The notes: generated from the letters alone by a model not told the origin. 64,000 nucleotides of DNA from Sinorhizobium terangae (GCF_029714365.1 NZ_CP121661.1:1-64000); one strand, 5' to 3'. Positions 17,401 through 27,419 are shown, counted from the first letter of the stretch. Numbers and translations: made by a program.

Positions 17401-19684
17401 CTCCATCGAGCACAGGTCGTTCGTGAAGCGAATAGTCGCCTTGATGATCGGCCAGCGAGAGGAGCTCCGGTTTGCGGCCGCTCCAGGAGACAACCACCTC
17501 CGGATAGAAGACGTGCCGTATATCTTCAGCAAGATCTCTGAAGAAGAGCTTCGTATCGCCATCGAGGCCCGCGGGCAGGTCGATAATTTTGCGCACGACC
17601 TCTCGAACGAGATGAGCTTTCCGCCAGATAGCCGCGAGTCTTAGAGGGTGCCACGGCGCAACAATCGCAGCAGCGGCTCCGTCGCCAACTGGGGCCTGAC
17701 CCAGCTCCAGGAGGGGGCGCAACAGCAAGTCCTTGTTGCGATCACCGGGTGCTAATGTCCGGACGAGATCAAGTAGCTCCGCATAACTCGCAGCCTGGTC
17801 GCGACACACGGGATTAGATGCGCCTTCGGTCCGGAATGACCTGATCGCGGTCTGATAACGCTCGCAGAATGACTCGAAACTTGCAGAGAGCGTCGTCGAA
17901 ACGGCCGCGTCGATAAGGTCCTGCTCGAGCGCAGCCTTGAGATTGGCTTGCCAGATCAGGCGCAAGTCACGCTCGCGTGTATAGGTTGGGACGAGCGATC
18001 CACGATCCCGGTCATAGGCCGGGACTAGTGTTTTCACGTCAGAGAGATCGATCGAACCGGGCCGACGACCGGCCATTCCCGGTTCTCGACCGCATTGAAG
18101 CGCGACGAAAGCATTGCTGCACAAGCGGTCCCAATCGTCGCTCAATTGTGACGAGATAACATCCGATCGATACTTCCAAATGAGCTGCGCGGAGGCGATA
18201 GAGGTCCCACCTTCGAAATCGGTCGTTTCGAGTTCCAACTGGAACCGTAACTGCAGAGCTGCCTTAGCAGTTGATCGATTGATCGCCGACTTGTCCTTGG
18301 CATCCTGCCACCCGCGTAACACGGCAGGATAGTCCATCAACGAGCCAAACTCGATTGCCACGTTCGTGCCCAGCAGCTTCGGCAAACCAGCATATCTGAG
18401 CGAGAAGAAAAGGCCGGCCTCCGTATTTAGGCTGCGTAGATCCCGTTTAGTCAGGGAGTCACACCGGATGGTTAACCTTCGCTCCACACCAACCGCCGCA
18501 CGGGCGTTCAGCGTGTCCATCATCATCGCTACGCCTGATAGGAAATCCTCGGTCTCCAGCGGCCGCCCATAGATAAATTTGTCCCAGGAAGACTTAAGCT
18601 TGCGGTCCTCTCTAATTTCGTCACGGTGGCGTTCGTAGAAATCAATGTCTTCAGGTTCTGGGCTGGCAGTCGTCTTTCTTCGTGCCAGAAGCTCCAGATG
18701 CTCCTCGTCGTCCTTTGACAGGAGGTCCTCAGGCCCCTCCGAATAGAAGCGTTGAGTATCTTGGCCTAGGTTGGTCTTTTCCCTAGCCAAACCTTCAAAG
18801 AGTGGCTTCACGTGCTCCCAAAGGCAGTTCGCCAAGGCCTCAGAGCTGGAATTCCAAGCAGGTCGGCTTTCGATGAAAAGCTCGACAACGGGGTGAACGA
18901 TCTCAGGAATTACATCTCGAGCCTTTTCGAAGGCATCCCGCAGTTCGGACTCCGAGATGACGATCTGGTTCGGGTTTTGCTTGAGCAGATAGGGGTGGCG
19001 CTTCCGGCGCAACCCGATGTATTCGCGTTTCCAAACCGATGCATGACGCCGGGACTTGTCCTTGATCCCGGCAAAGGCCGCCGGATCACGGGGAAGCTGG
19101 AGCGCTGGAAGCGCGTAGCCAAGAGCTTCGATGATCGGGTAACCTTCATCGATCACTGCCTCTCGGGTTGCCACAATGTAGCGGGCAAAACGCTCAAGCG
19201 CTACAGAGCCCACTTGGCTCAGTCCCGCAAGAGACCGCTCCCACCAAGCTTTCGCATCATCAGTCAGAGCGAGACCCGCACTTGCAGCAGAAACCCATGC
19301 GGGCAACCGCTCAATCAGCTGAGCGGCTCCAATAGGCGTGACCTCGTGAAGGGACATATCTTCGGCCTGTCCCTCATCCGCACTCGCGTTTGTAATGAGA
19401 AAAGCCGCCTTCTCACAGTCCGCGCTCCGATAGAATGTCGCATTGCGGTCAGTTAAGATTTCCTCAGGTAAAGCGTGCCCGTCGAAAAGAGTGCGGGGTA
19501 GCTTGATGTCGACGCGCTCGCTCAAGAAAACGTCGGCCAGGACAGCGCGTGTGACGGCGAGTGTCTGCGGAATGCTCAGACCGTCCAACAGGAATCTGGC
19601 AGTGCCGGCCTCTCCACCTACATCCCCCAATTCCTCCTTGAGGATCGAGCACGCAACTTTTCCAATCAGTTCGTGGATATCCAT
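14429..19684 (-). CDS. sspH: SspH (DndH/DptH-like) FtsK/HerA-type ATPase of the phosphorothioation restriction module
   Basis: The last gene of the ssp locus encodes a 1751-residue protein. The C-terminal 300 residues form an FtsK/SpoIIIE-HerA-like motor: LIAGSTGSGKSVLM (Walker A, about residue 1520), KIVLIDPKQGVDY, WVIHDEFAEWML (Walker B) and IHLIFAAQRPEANVMP. The first 1400 residues are unrecognised, with a Pro/Ala/Ser-rich linker at about 1290-1350. I chose the ATG at 19684, seven bases after sspG, over an upstream ATG inside sspG. In the Dnd and Ssp systems the F-G-H proteins together restrict DNA lacking phosphorothioate marks. This assignment rests on the motor, the size and the gene order. 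Confidence 0.85.
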   Translation of the reverse strand: MDIHELIGKVACSILKEELGDVGGEAGTARFLLDGLSIPQTLAVTRAVLADVFLSERVDIKLPRTLFDGHALPEEILTDRNATFYRSADCEKAAFLITNASADEGQAEDMSLHEVTPIGAAQLIERLPAWVSAASAGLALTDDAKAWWERSLAGLSQVGSVALERFARYIVATREAVIDEGYPIIEALGYALPALQLPRDPAAFAGIKDKSRRHASVWKREYIGLRRKRHPYLLKQNPNQIVISESELRDAFEKARDVIPEIVHPVVELFIESRPAWNSSSEALANCLWEHVKPLFEGLAREKTNLGQDTQRFYSEGPEDLLSKDDEEHLELLARRKTTASPEPEDIDFYERHRDEIREDRKLKSSWDKFIYGRPLETEDFLSGVAMMMDTLNARAAVGVERRLTIRCDSLTKRDLRSLNTEAGLFFSLRYAGLPKLLGTNVAIEFGSLMDYPAVLRGWQDAKDKSAINRSTAKAALQLRFQLELETTDFEGGTSIASAQLIWKYRSDVISSQLSDDWDRLCSNAFVALQCGREPGMAGRRPGSIDLSDVKTLVPAYDRDRGSLVPTYTRERDLRLIWQANLKAALEQDLIDAAVSTTLSASFESFCERYQTAIRSFRTEGASNPVCRDQAASYAELLDLVRTLAPGDRNKDLLLRPLLELGQAPVGDGAAAAIVAPWHPLRLAAIWRKAHLVREVVRKIIDLPAGLDGDTKLFFRDLAEDIRHVFYPEVVVSWSGRKPELLSLADHQGDYSLHERPVLDGAGGGETNDDAKAGTNCLLDLTQRYLNLHPHERANMSLVLYNCDSARLPQQLVDGLGELNDDEDMRCQVMLRHTDGTRLRDIYRSILTSTSGSAEVLAASEITQDFMARLRISVIADQAPPPDPRDGRPYDIVFSQDVISRHASVEWYRESADPADLATLLPARWSRRRPGAMDDLKSSVYLCSPVQSREGWAFLSATTAFLKNDEDLQDGKRLLPVRQLDFRDDRTARIFEETHDLGAWVVNFDELLDRRQLQNQSVRVIRYKQSATQGRNVVISSRAPLTLLRAMVRRRLEELQLDLSPEDINALADRFIGDANDISGDIVLRAAKRGEAAGELIGVVLSRFLARQSLGADRLVGWYFLDDYASWLGAREETQADILALSPAIDASGQLTLRIIVTEAKYVDAVSFPSKRKESEKQLRDTMRRIIDATFEPDRLDRESWLSRLGDLLLDGIQIPAASNVPLVDWRRRIRDGLARIEVVGLSHVFVPTALDGSTVTDFSEVSGAPASRQMIFGRAELKDLITAYIANANVEALLTSIDPIYGKVPAPHTPGQTINPRSDAPRAVAKAKSEPVAENDDRRSAPPSPAEKPSDENALKPEVTNTIAPASSVAEIVERHLDTSPRQTEADEEWLANTAMMARSALQQLGLQAKLIDQKLTPNAAILRFSGSANLTVEQVLKRRSELLTTHRLDIISVRPEPGAIAIYVARTQRQIVDIQSLWSRWKPTISPTGNQNLVIGVREDDNELFILSPSQRHAPHTLIAGSTGSGKSVLMQSIILGIAATNDPRHAKIVLIDPKQGVDYFAFDALPHLEDGIIDQQETAIDQLERMVLEMDRRYRTFKEARVANITAYNAKATPAEVLPTYWVIHDEFAEWMLTDDYRVAVTSTVGRLGVKARAAGIHLIFAAQRPEANVMPMQLRSQLGNRLILRVDSEGTSEIALGERGAERLLGKGHMIVRAEGEQSLIYAQVPFASEGFVSDVVAAIRGRGDQQ

Positions 19685-19691
19685 GTTGTAG

Positions 19692-21212
19692 TCACATCCT
19701 GACCGAAAGCGGGTTTTCGACGTAAGCGCATGCATCAGAAAGACGCCGCAACATACCAAGCGTTCTCAGCCGTCGCTCGAGGCGGGCTGAGTTCATTTGG
19801 AAGGATTTTCGATCAAACTCATCGTCGGACAGCACCTGCACCGCCTCGCGTTCGCCGATAACAAGACCGTACCTGCGATAAAGGAGGTCCAGGAACTCGC
19901 TGTAATCCATGCGAGTTTCGACATTCGCTAGTATCAGAGACTTCAGCAGTGCATCCGTCGGTGCGTAACGGAGCTGGCTTGTCCCTCGCCGAGATACCAG
20001 TCCAGCGCCGGCGCCGTATGCGCGATGGACAGCGGCGACATGCTTACGATGTCGTGCCTGGGCGGCTCTCTTGAGATCGGCTAAGAGCTCGGCTTCGTCA
20101 GGCTGTCCGCTGTAATCGTCTACTTCCGGCCATCGGACGATATCGACAAGCAAACGTCTGCAATCCGGGAACGGCGTCTCGCCAAGACGTCGGCGTTCCC
20201 ACTCTTCGCTCCTGCCAATCGCGTCGATATAGGCATCGACCGCTCGCGATGGTAACGTGTCGTTGAGCTGGAAATTCGAAATTGACAGTTCGCGGATCGG
20301 GGTCCGTTTGGGTGCAATAATCTCACAAATAAAGTGGGGCTTCGGAGAGAAGCAGTGGACGGCTGCGACGACCAGCTGGTAACGCAGCAGGTGCAACGCG
20401 GTGAGCGCCGCTAAGTGGGGGTAGGTGTCAAACCGGGGAAGGGGGCCACGTAGAAGGGACAGCCAATCTTGGGCAAGATCATCAAACGTCTCGTGTCGCG
20501 CATAGGGCAGGTAGCTGTTGCCGCGCGTTGACCGGTCTTCGTCGTAGTCGGGTTCCATCAGTTGCAGGAGACGATCGCAAGGATCTCCATCCAGCATTTT
20601 TGCGATCTCTGGCGCCAGTTCGGCCGCATGCGACGAGCGGCACAGCATCTGATAAACGAGCTCCCCTGGAAGGCCAAAGTTGATGTACTCGCGAGACGCC
20701 GTCAGGCTCAGATCTTCGTATAGGGCATGCCGCCCAAACGGGAACACGAAGCGCGAAGACCAACGTTTGTTCGGCCCATTCTCGATGGTCGTACCGCGTA
20801 GCATGGACACCAGCGCGACAAAATCTGAGAACGAGTTGAATCGCTTGCGCAAGTACGAGAAATCTCGAAGAGGAACGCCTTGTGCGCGATTGGCGATCGC
20901 CGCCAACCATTTGTCCCAGGAAGCGCTTTCCGCCAGTTTTTCATCGGCGATCCGTAGCATCGGCTCATTGTTATAGAGGATGTTTCGGATATACATTCGC
21001 TGCGCCGGTTTAAAACGGAGCGGATACAGCTTTCCTTCGTCGTCAAGTAGCGACCGGTCTCTATCCTTTGCTTCCGCGACACCCAGGAACTCTAGGAAAA
21101 TCAGCCAAGGCGTGGTCGCGTCCCATAGGCGGTGGCCCCAGATCTGCTCATCGATCCACATATCGTTTTGCGGGTGATCATTTCGCGGAGGCGGCGGTAG
21201 GGTCTCAAGCAC
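19692..21212 (-). CDS. sspG: SspG (DndG/DptG-like) component of the restriction module
   Basis: A 506-residue protein between the SspF-like ATPase and the SspH-like motor, the position of the G component. It has no obvious enzymatic motif. It is mixed alpha/beta, starts with MLETLPPPPRNDHPQNDMWI and ends in a winged-helix-like segment with ERRLRTLGMLRRLSDA. The GTG start at 21212 overlaps the sspF stop by eight bases, so translation is coupled. The name comes from operon position and size, since the G subunits are poorly conserved. It probably bridges F and H in a DNA-bound complex. Confidence 0.75.
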   Translation of the reverse strand: MLETLPPPPRNDHPQNDMWIDEQIWGHRLWDATTPWLIFLEFLGVAEAKDRDRSLLDDEGKLYPLRFKPAQRMYIRNILYNNEPMLRIADEKLAESASWDKWLAAIANRAQGVPLRDFSYLRKRFNSFSDFVALVSMLRGTTIENGPNKRWSSRFVFPFGRHALYEDLSLTASREYINFGLPGELVYQMLCRSSHAAELAPEIAKMLDGDPCDRLLQLMEPDYDEDRSTRGNSYLPYARHETFDDLAQDWLSLLRGPLPRFDTYPHLAALTALHLLRYQLVVAAVHCFSPKPHFICEIIAPKRTPIRELSISNFQLNDTLPSRAVDAYIDAIGRSEEWERRRLGETPFPDCRRLLVDIVRWPEVDDYSGQPDEAELLADLKRAAQARHRKHVAAVHRAYGAGAGLVSRRGTSQLRYAPTDALLKSLILANVETRMDYSEFLDLLYRRYGLVIGEREAVQVLSDDEFDRKSFQMNSARLERRLRTLGMLRRLSDACAYVENPLSVRM

Positions 21213-23049
21213 AATTCACCTCGATTACATCATCCACAGGCTCGCCTTCGCCGTTGAGGCCAAGAATTCTGAAGCTGAGGTCATTCGTTTCCGCCGCCGG
21301 GCGAGACCGGGAGAATGCGGCCAGAATGGCGCTTTTGAACGCGAGGATGTCCTCGTGACACTCCTTGGAGAAGCTGCCCGGCAGTGCGCCGCCGGCAACC
21401 CGCATGAGGAACTCATAACGAACGAGGTTTAGTTTCAAACTTACCTCGATCCCATTGTCAATTTGGACGACCAGGGTCGGTAACGTCCCGTTCCGGAGCT
21501 CGATGCGTTCGTAGCGCCTAGGTGCAACGCTTATCCGCTCTATCAGAATCTGGCTAAGGCCTGCGGCCGAACCTGATAGTCCGGCGGCGATCAAAAGCTC
21601 TCGGTCGGTTGTGACCAGCATCCCCGTGAAGATCCTGTTCAGACCATTCACCAGACGCGCGGTTATGGATCGGCTTACTTTTCCAGTATCTTGAAGAGGC
21701 GCAACCACGTCCCGCAAGAATTCGCCAGCGTGGCGAAACACTGTGAGATCCCATAGCCTCAAATCTTCGGACTGGTCATCGCGGATCTGAAAGAAAATGG
21801 CGCGACGTTGCGCTTGAAGGCTGCTCAAGAATGGATGTTCGTCTTCCTGCGTTGCGTCAGGCCGCTCAAGATAAGCATTACGCAGGGCAGAAAGATCATC
21901 TAAGGCTTGGGAAGAAAACGCCCCCTCCACCAAGCTTTCATAGTACGGGCGCAGTGTTTCATCGGATGGACCAAATACGAGAATGTTGTCGATCCTGTTT
22001 GTCGTCTCATCCCCTATGCCAAAGCGGTTCAGGAACTCGAAAATCTCCAGGCTTTCCCGCCTCGCGGGTGTCAGATTCGCGCCAAAGAGATTTTGATGGA
22101 TGTCCGCTATGTGAGCCCGGCCGGCGCGAATGTACGGCCGGATATCGGTCGGCGACATCAGCCGATCTTTTGCTGCTGGGTGACCGAGCAGCATATTTGC
22201 GATTAAGAGGAGCACTCGCCGGATCGGCGTATGAAGCTCATTCAGATCCATCAATTCAAACAACTGCCGCAATCGCGACTTGAACTGTGGAGACGATAAG
22301 ACTTCGTAGTTGCGCCGGATTGGGCACGCCTCAGAAAAGAAACCCTCCGCCTCCGCTTCTTCATAGGCGGCCGCCCAACCGGGATGAGCGATGATGGCCT
22401 CCAGCGTCAAGTCGATGATTTTCGCGCAAGGGACGGCACTTAAGTTGAAAAATGCGACGTCACCCTGACTGGTGGGTTTCCCTTCGACCAGGCATGTCTC
22501 GAGGAGATCATAGCTTTCTTTCCATAGCGGAACTTCTGCGGCCCTCCGCCATGTATCGAGAAGTTGCCCATCGTTTGCTGCAACGACGAAAATCCAATCC
22601 GGGTCAAGCGAAAAGAAGCTTCGGTTGACCTCCGCTAGCAGAGCGTTCTTACCCTCCCAGATCCCATAAGTTCCCTGGGCAGGGAGGGCCGTCAGGTCAC
22701 GGATGATGCCGACAGTTCGAACGCGGCCGGCGATTTCCGAAGAGATCTCCTGATAGATCTCGTTGGCAGTCCACTCATCAGAGCTTCCACCCAGTTCGGT
22801 CCAGAGGCGGCCACAGAGCCGGCTCTTTCCGTCGCCCGCCGTTCCGGTCAAAATAATGGAGCGAGCTCGTTCTGCGGATTTCGAGACGGCCGCAAAAAGA
22901 TCCACCTCAAGCGGATGCGCGAAATCCAAAGCCTCAACATCGTATCGGCGGGCAGATCGGCGGATCTGCTCGTCGTACATATTGTCATTTCTTGAGATCG
23001 GTCCGTACTGTCGTAAGAAGCGAACCCATCGGCCCCCCAACCCACTCAT
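21205..23049 (-). CDS. sspF: SspF (DndF/DptF-like) P-loop ATPase of the restriction module
   Basis: The 614-residue protein carries a Walker A motif, LTGTAGDGKSRLCG (about residues 68-81), a WIFVVAANDGQLLDTW segment resembling a sensor region, and a long helical C-terminus. DptF proteins have this arrangement. The first ATG is at 23049, but an internal ATG at 22980 (MYDEQIRRSARRYDVEA) begins the conserved part and may be the real start. A 76-base gap separates the gene from sspD, the largest break in the locus, so sspFGH might also have its own promoter there. The protein probably supplies ATP-driven DNA sensing for restriction. Confidence 0.8.
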   Translation of the reverse strand: MSGLGGRWVRFLRQYGPISRNDNMYDEQIRRSARRYDVEALDFAHPLEVDLFAAVSKSAERARSIILTGTAGDGKSRLCGRLWTELGGSSDEWTANEIYQEISSEIAGRVRTVGIIRDLTALPAQGTYGIWEGKNALLAEVNRSFFSLDPDWIFVVAANDGQLLDTWRRAAEVPLWKESYDLLETCLVEGKPTSQGDVAFFNLSAVPCAKIIDLTLEAIIAHPGWAAAYEEAEAEGFFSEACPIRRNYEVLSSPQFKSRLRQLFELMDLNELHTPIRRVLLLIANMLLGHPAAKDRLMSPTDIRPYIRAGRAHIADIHQNLFGANLTPARRESLEIFEFLNRFGIGDETTNRIDNILVFGPSDETLRPYYESLVEGAFSSQALDDLSALRNAYLERPDATQEDEHPFLSSLQAQRRAIFFQIRDDQSEDLRLWDLTVFRHAGEFLRDVVAPLQDTGKVSRSITARLVNGLNRIFTGMLVTTDRELLIAAGLSGSAAGLSQILIERISVAPRRYERIELRNGTLPTLVVQIDNGIEVSLKLNLVRYEFLMRVAGGALPGSFSKECHEDILAFKSAILAAFSRSRPAAETNDLSFRILGLNGEGEPVDDVIEVNCA

Positions 23050-23125
23050 CCCATCTGCCCCCGATACCCATTCGCTGGTCGATACGCGACCGACTCCTTT
23101 CGATCGCTAATCTACAACTACATCT

Positions 23126-23980
23126 TTATATTGAGCATACAAGACAACCGTCGCGCAAATGGCTATCGTCTTCAACCTCCAAACCGCCGAGGGTTTCGAC
23201 GAGTGACAACGATTTCCTATTGGCCCTCTTCTTCGCCTGAGCTTTTTCCCAGTCTGATTTGATCTTGGCGACGCGCTCCGGCTTTGCGAGGTCACGCAAG
23301 GGCTCATTCTGGCACCAGAAAAACTGCTCACCAAACTGAACCGCACGTTCCTCGTATTCCATTGCAAGGTCGAAATACGTCGGATGGGTTTCCAACAGAC
23401 GCACCCATTCGATTTTCTGCTGATAGAAGCAGAAGTAGCATCCTGACCGGGACCGGCCCCAATCCATATAAGGTGGCAGACCAAGTCCCGAGTCTTCCAA
23501 GATCGCTATTATGTCTGCCCGTACCAAGCCGTCGTCTTGAAATGGGTAAACGGCCAAGATGTTCGGTTTCGTGCTGATGTAACCGGTTCTGTTTTCGTCT
23601 GCGCGAAGACCAACGTAGTTGATTACTGGCCCGTCACCGACATAAGCTTCGAACGGCTTGAGCTTGAGCATCTTAGTGCACCACCTACGGTGGTTCGACG
23701 GGAGCATCCCGCGATAAACCGTCAGCCAATGATCAAAGCTGTCTGTCGGGGTTGTGCGAACAATCGGCTTGCCCAAAATGGCTTCCAGACGCCCGATATA
23801 ATCGTAGGTCTCGGGAAGCTCTTTGTCCGTATCGTGGAAAATATACTCGATTTCTGGAACACGGTCGCGAAGGTAGATAGCGAGTGCCGCGCTGTCTTTC
23901 CCCCCAGAAAGGCTCAAGATATGTCGCGGCTGCTCCGACCCGAACGATGAAAAAATCTGAGATGCATAATCAGTTGTCAT
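23126..23980 (-). CDS. sspD: SspD, PAPS-reductase-like ATP pyrophosphatase for DNA sulphur transfer
   Basis: A 284-residue ATP pyrophosphatase with the PP-loop SGGKDSAAL near residues 25-33. Cysteines in RRWCTK, GCYFCFYQQK and GCLVCSI suit an iron-sulphur cluster or sulphur relay. The family covers PAPS reductase and DndC. DndC is the longer double-strand counterpart, whereas this compact form next to a DUF4007 gene fits SspD. The protein is expected to activate the DNA phosphate for exchange of oxygen by sulphur supplied through SspA. Its start overlaps the sspC stop by 11 bases. Confidence 0.85.
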   Translation of the reverse strand: MTTDYASQIFSSFGSEQPRHILSLSGGKDSAALAIYLRDRVPEIEYIFHDTDKELPETYDYIGRLEAILGKPIVRTTPTDSFDHWLTVYRGMLPSNHRRWCTKMLKLKPFEAYVGDGPVINYVGLRADENRTGYISTKPNILAVYPFQDDGLVRADIIAILEDSGLGLPPYMDWGRSRSGCYFCFYQQKIEWVRLLETHPTYFDLAMEYEERAVQFGEQFFWCQNEPLRDLAKPERVAKIKSDWEKAQAKKRANRKSLSLVETLGGLEVEDDSHLRDGCLVCSI

Positions 23981-26900
23981 TCTGCGTTCTCACACCTGCT
24001 GCGCCAGAGCTTTTCTCGTCTGTGGAGGTTTCCCTGGTACGAGCCAGCTCTTGCCAAAGGAGACTGGCAAGGATTTGAATTCGTTGCGCGTCACCTTGTG
24101 GCAACCAGTCCGTGAACGTTTCCATTTTTTTCTGGTCCGCAGCGTTTAGATCGACCGGATGAAGGACACGAACGAGGTCTCTTCCGTCACCGCGAGTTAG
24201 ATTTAAACGTATCGCTTCGGTATTTGGGCGATCCTCTGAGGTGGAGAATGCTGTACTCTCGACCTTTGCAAAGAGCTCGGCCAGTGCAGCAATCTCTTCG
24301 GTAAACCGGGCTTCGTCACCAGGCATCCAGCGGGCGGGAGGCTTAGCCACCACAAAACTAGCCAGGGACTCCGCCCAGGCCTCGTCATGTAGGGCGGGAT
24401 CCCGTAGTCGAAGCGCAAAGGCGCGAAGGCGCGGTTCGCGGGCAGCGAGTGACACGCGAGCGCCTCGAGACGCCAATGCGACACGATCGAATTTTTCTGG
24501 GTCCTGACCGGCCGCTTCGCTCGTTCTCTTAACGATGCGTGCGATGAGATCTGAATAGGTGTTCTGAAGTTCTTGAACCGCATCTGTAAAGCGGCTGATG
24601 AACTCTTCAACCGAACTCTCATCGGCTTCATCAATGCGGAAGATCGGAAGGCCGCAGGCGTTGGGCAGGTCAGCAAACAAAAGCGTCGCCGGCTCGCGCG
24701 CGGATAGGAGTGCGTCGCGCACGGCGAGTGTCGCCGGCGACAAGCCTTTCGACTTTCGAGTGTACTCAGGGAGTTTTGCTGCAAACTGGCAGAGCTCAGT
24801 CACGACGTCTAGCAGAACCGGTTGGCGGCCTTCGATCCCCGATGCAAAGAGGTTTGCGAGGCGGGCAAATACGTGCGAGCGCACACCTTCGACGCTGCAA
24901 TGCTGAATTTCGAAGGTTTGTGGCGCTTTGATCAGGCGCAGGAACTCCATAGCGCCAAATCTCGGAAGGAAGGTGCCGTTCTCGTAGAGAGCCAGCTCAT
25001 GGCCATGCACTCTGACCACTACTGCCAACAAAATTGGAGCCAATCCATCCCGCACGCCGTATGGCCGATTTGAAAGTCGGCTAAGGATGTCGGTGATAGC
25101 GATCCTACAACCTTTGCCGGCCCTCACCATTCTGACGATTTCGGTCAAACTTGGTTCAAGATGCAGCGGATCGTTCGAGGCTTGGGGGATCCGTAACGTG
25201 AAGGTTTCGCCATCCGCCACATGCAGTGCACCCTTCTGAAGTACTGAAAGGTACATCGATTTTTCAGGCGGGGACTTGCGCTCGTCCATCCCAAGGAGCG
25301 GCAGCTCCGGTGCCTTGAAAAGGCCCTCGATCAAACGCATTCGCGCAGAAGCCGCGGCACTGCTGAGGACATTGCGATTTACAAGCTCGTTCATGACCCT
25401 CGGGCTCAGCGGATAGAGATCAGTGCAGAGTTGAGAAACGACCTTTGGTAGGTTGCCGGTCGCGTCGTAATTCTTACCGCCATAGATCCATTCCATGCCC
25501 GAGTTTGCATCGATCCTGGCCAACTCGGTGAATTGCGCTACCAGTGCCTGGCGCGAGCGCGCGATTTGACGTTTGACCTCAGCGGATGCGAAATCATCGC
25601 TGGACAAGTCAGGCGTGTTCGCTTCGACCCAACGCCAAACCAACACGTCGCGGAGGTAGGACGCGAGCTGCCAGACAGGGGCCGGCACGGCGACCAATGT
25701 CGCAGGATTTTCAGCTACGAGGGGAGTGCGGGCGATGTCCCGTGCAATCTGCTGCTGATCCTTTTGGTCAGCGAGCGCCACAATGATGAGACCATCTGCG
25801 TTTGTTGGCTTGCTTGCTGCCTTGCCTACATCTTCAGCGGTGGCGTATCTTAGCTCAAAATACCGCATAGTCCCGGTTTCGAGATAATGGCGACGCGCAA
25901 GTACCATCTCGCCATCCAAGATCTCAGAAAGAGCCGGCGCAACGGCTTCGACTTCGCCGACCGCTCGCTTGGCCGCATTTACGGATGCCGTTAGGTTGAT
26001 ACTCGAGGTCGGCCAAAGGCGGAACGCCCCAGAGCCACCGCGCTCGAACAAGAGGCCGTCCCGAACAAGAGTGTCGATAGCTGCGGCCAAATCGCCGGAG
26101 CCTGACAAACATGCGTCGATTGTCCGACTTGTCGGTAACAAATCGTCGGAGTCGAGCAGGTTGAGTAGTCCTACCGTCTTCAGGACCTTGAGTTCAGCAG
26201 GGGCGATACCAACACAGCTGTCGATCGTCGCAACGATGCGAAGCCACTGGTTCTTATAGTTTCCAGCCGACACCCGATGTCCAAATGACGCTCTAACGTA
26301 GTCGTAGAAGCGAGCGGCGTCGAACCAGCTTTCGCCAACCTCAGTGGCGGCTGCGAATGCCTGCAACGCCATTGGCTCGCTCGATAGGAGAAAGCCGAAT
26401 AAAGATCGTTCACTCTGGCCGAAATGCGAAAAGAACCGCACCATCACCGGAAGAAGAGCAGGATGCAGGGGATAAAAGCGAGCGGGGTCAATAGTGAATC
26501 CGCGGCCGCCAAGCCAGCCAACCTGACCCGCCTTCTCAAGAGCTGAGTTCGCTTGCGTTCTTACGCTCGCGGGCAGCGCGCCTTCGTCCACACCCAGCGC
26601 CCCGGCGACCAGAGCCGCTGAATGAACCAGTGGTTGGTCGAACACGATTTCCTCAAAACGACCAGCGACCTTGTCCCACTCGTGGCGAAGGGCCAGCGGG
26701 AGGCGTTCGGCATAAGCTTGGAAGCCCTGATGGAGGATACCGACAAGCAAGAAGGGGCTGGCGTTGCTACGAGCCGCCATCTCGGCCAGTCGCTGCAGCG
26801 GGAAGACATCCTCCTGGTCGGGATTCAATGCCGCATGCTCGAGGAGCTTTCCCAGCTCATCGATGATCAACAGCAATCCGAGGTCTCGGTTCGCCGTGCG

Positions 26901-27419
26901 CTTGGTCATCAGAGATATAAGCTGTTCCAACGAGCGGACGGAGCCGGTTGTTTCACAAGCTTCCAACGCCGCTTCAACCTGCGCATCAAGCAAGTCAGCG
27001 CAGGCTGAGTGAATGATGCCCTCTCGAATCGCGCGAGCGACGGCACTCGGGATGCTTTCTCGGCTTCCTGTCACCAGAATGGGCAGGAAACGTCGATCAT
27101 TGTTACCAGCGCGCCAACCTATTGCCTTGGCTACGCGTTTGGAGTCTTTCCCCGAGGGATCGGCCAAGAGTCGAGCCAACACCAGCGCCATGGACGACTT
27201 TCCGACGCCATAGTCGCCAGTGATACGCCAAGCCCGACGCTTCGAGCCGTTGCGGACGCTCGACAGGATCTGACGCAGAGCGTCTGCCATGGGCGGCGTG
27301 ACAATGTAGTTCTCGAGCGCGGATGCGTCCAAGAAGTCTTTTTCCAGTTGGACTGACCGAAGGAACCGACCAGGGATCGAGAAAATCTCGGTGATTGTCG
27401 CGGAGCCCGGCTCAGCCAT
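23970..27419 (-). CDS. sspC: SspC, large P-loop ATPase of the phosphorothioation complex
   Basis: The 1149-residue protein has an AAA/STAND-like nucleotide-binding domain at the N-terminus: ITGDYGVGKSSMALV (Walker A, about residues 66-80) and LGLLLIIDELGKLLE (Walker B, about 180-194). The remainder is helical and unrecognised. Its place between the DUF4007 gene and the PP-loop sulphur gene, and its size, match SspC of SspABCD loci. The ATG at 27419 overlaps the sspB stop by eight bases; an upstream ATG at 27440 is inside sspB and less likely. It probably couples ATP hydrolysis to target handling during modification. Confidence 0.85.
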   Translation of the reverse strand: MAEPGSATITEIFSIPGRFLRSVQLEKDFLDASALENYIVTPPMADALRQILSSVRNGSKRRAWRITGDYGVGKSSMALVLARLLADPSGKDSKRVAKAIGWRAGNNDRRFLPILVTGSRESIPSAVARAIREGIIHSACADLLDAQVEAALEACETTGSVRSLEQLISLMTKRTANRDLGLLLIIDELGKLLEHAALNPDQEDVFPLQRLAEMAARSNASPFLLVGILHQGFQAYAERLPLALRHEWDKVAGRFEEIVFDQPLVHSAALVAGALGVDEGALPASVRTQANSALEKAGQVGWLGGRGFTIDPARFYPLHPALLPVMVRFFSHFGQSERSLFGFLLSSEPMALQAFAAATEVGESWFDAARFYDYVRASFGHRVSAGNYKNQWLRIVATIDSCVGIAPAELKVLKTVGLLNLLDSDDLLPTSRTIDACLSGSGDLAAAIDTLVRDGLLFERGGSGAFRLWPTSSINLTASVNAAKRAVGEVEAVAPALSEILDGEMVLARRHYLETGTMRYFELRYATAEDVGKAASKPTNADGLIIVALADQKDQQQIARDIARTPLVAENPATLVAVPAPVWQLASYLRDVLVWRWVEANTPDLSSDDFASAEVKRQIARSRQALVAQFTELARIDANSGMEWIYGGKNYDATGNLPKVVSQLCTDLYPLSPRVMNELVNRNVLSSAAASARMRLIEGLFKAPELPLLGMDERKSPPEKSMYLSVLQKGALHVADGETFTLRIPQASNDPLHLEPSLTEIVRMVRAGKGCRIAITDILSRLSNRPYGVRDGLAPILLAVVVRVHGHELALYENGTFLPRFGAMEFLRLIKAPQTFEIQHCSVEGVRSHVFARLANLFASGIEGRQPVLLDVVTELCQFAAKLPEYTRKSKGLSPATLAVRDALLSAREPATLLFADLPNACGLPIFRIDEADESSVEEFISRFTDAVQELQNTYSDLIARIVKRTSEAAGQDPEKFDRVALASRGARVSLAAREPRLRAFALRLRDPALHDEAWAESLASFVVAKPPARWMPGDEARFTEEIAALAELFAKVESTAFSTSEDRPNTEAIRLNLTRGDGRDLVRVLHPVDLNAADQKKMETFTDWLPQGDAQRIQILASLLWQELARTRETSTDEKSSGAAGVRTQNDN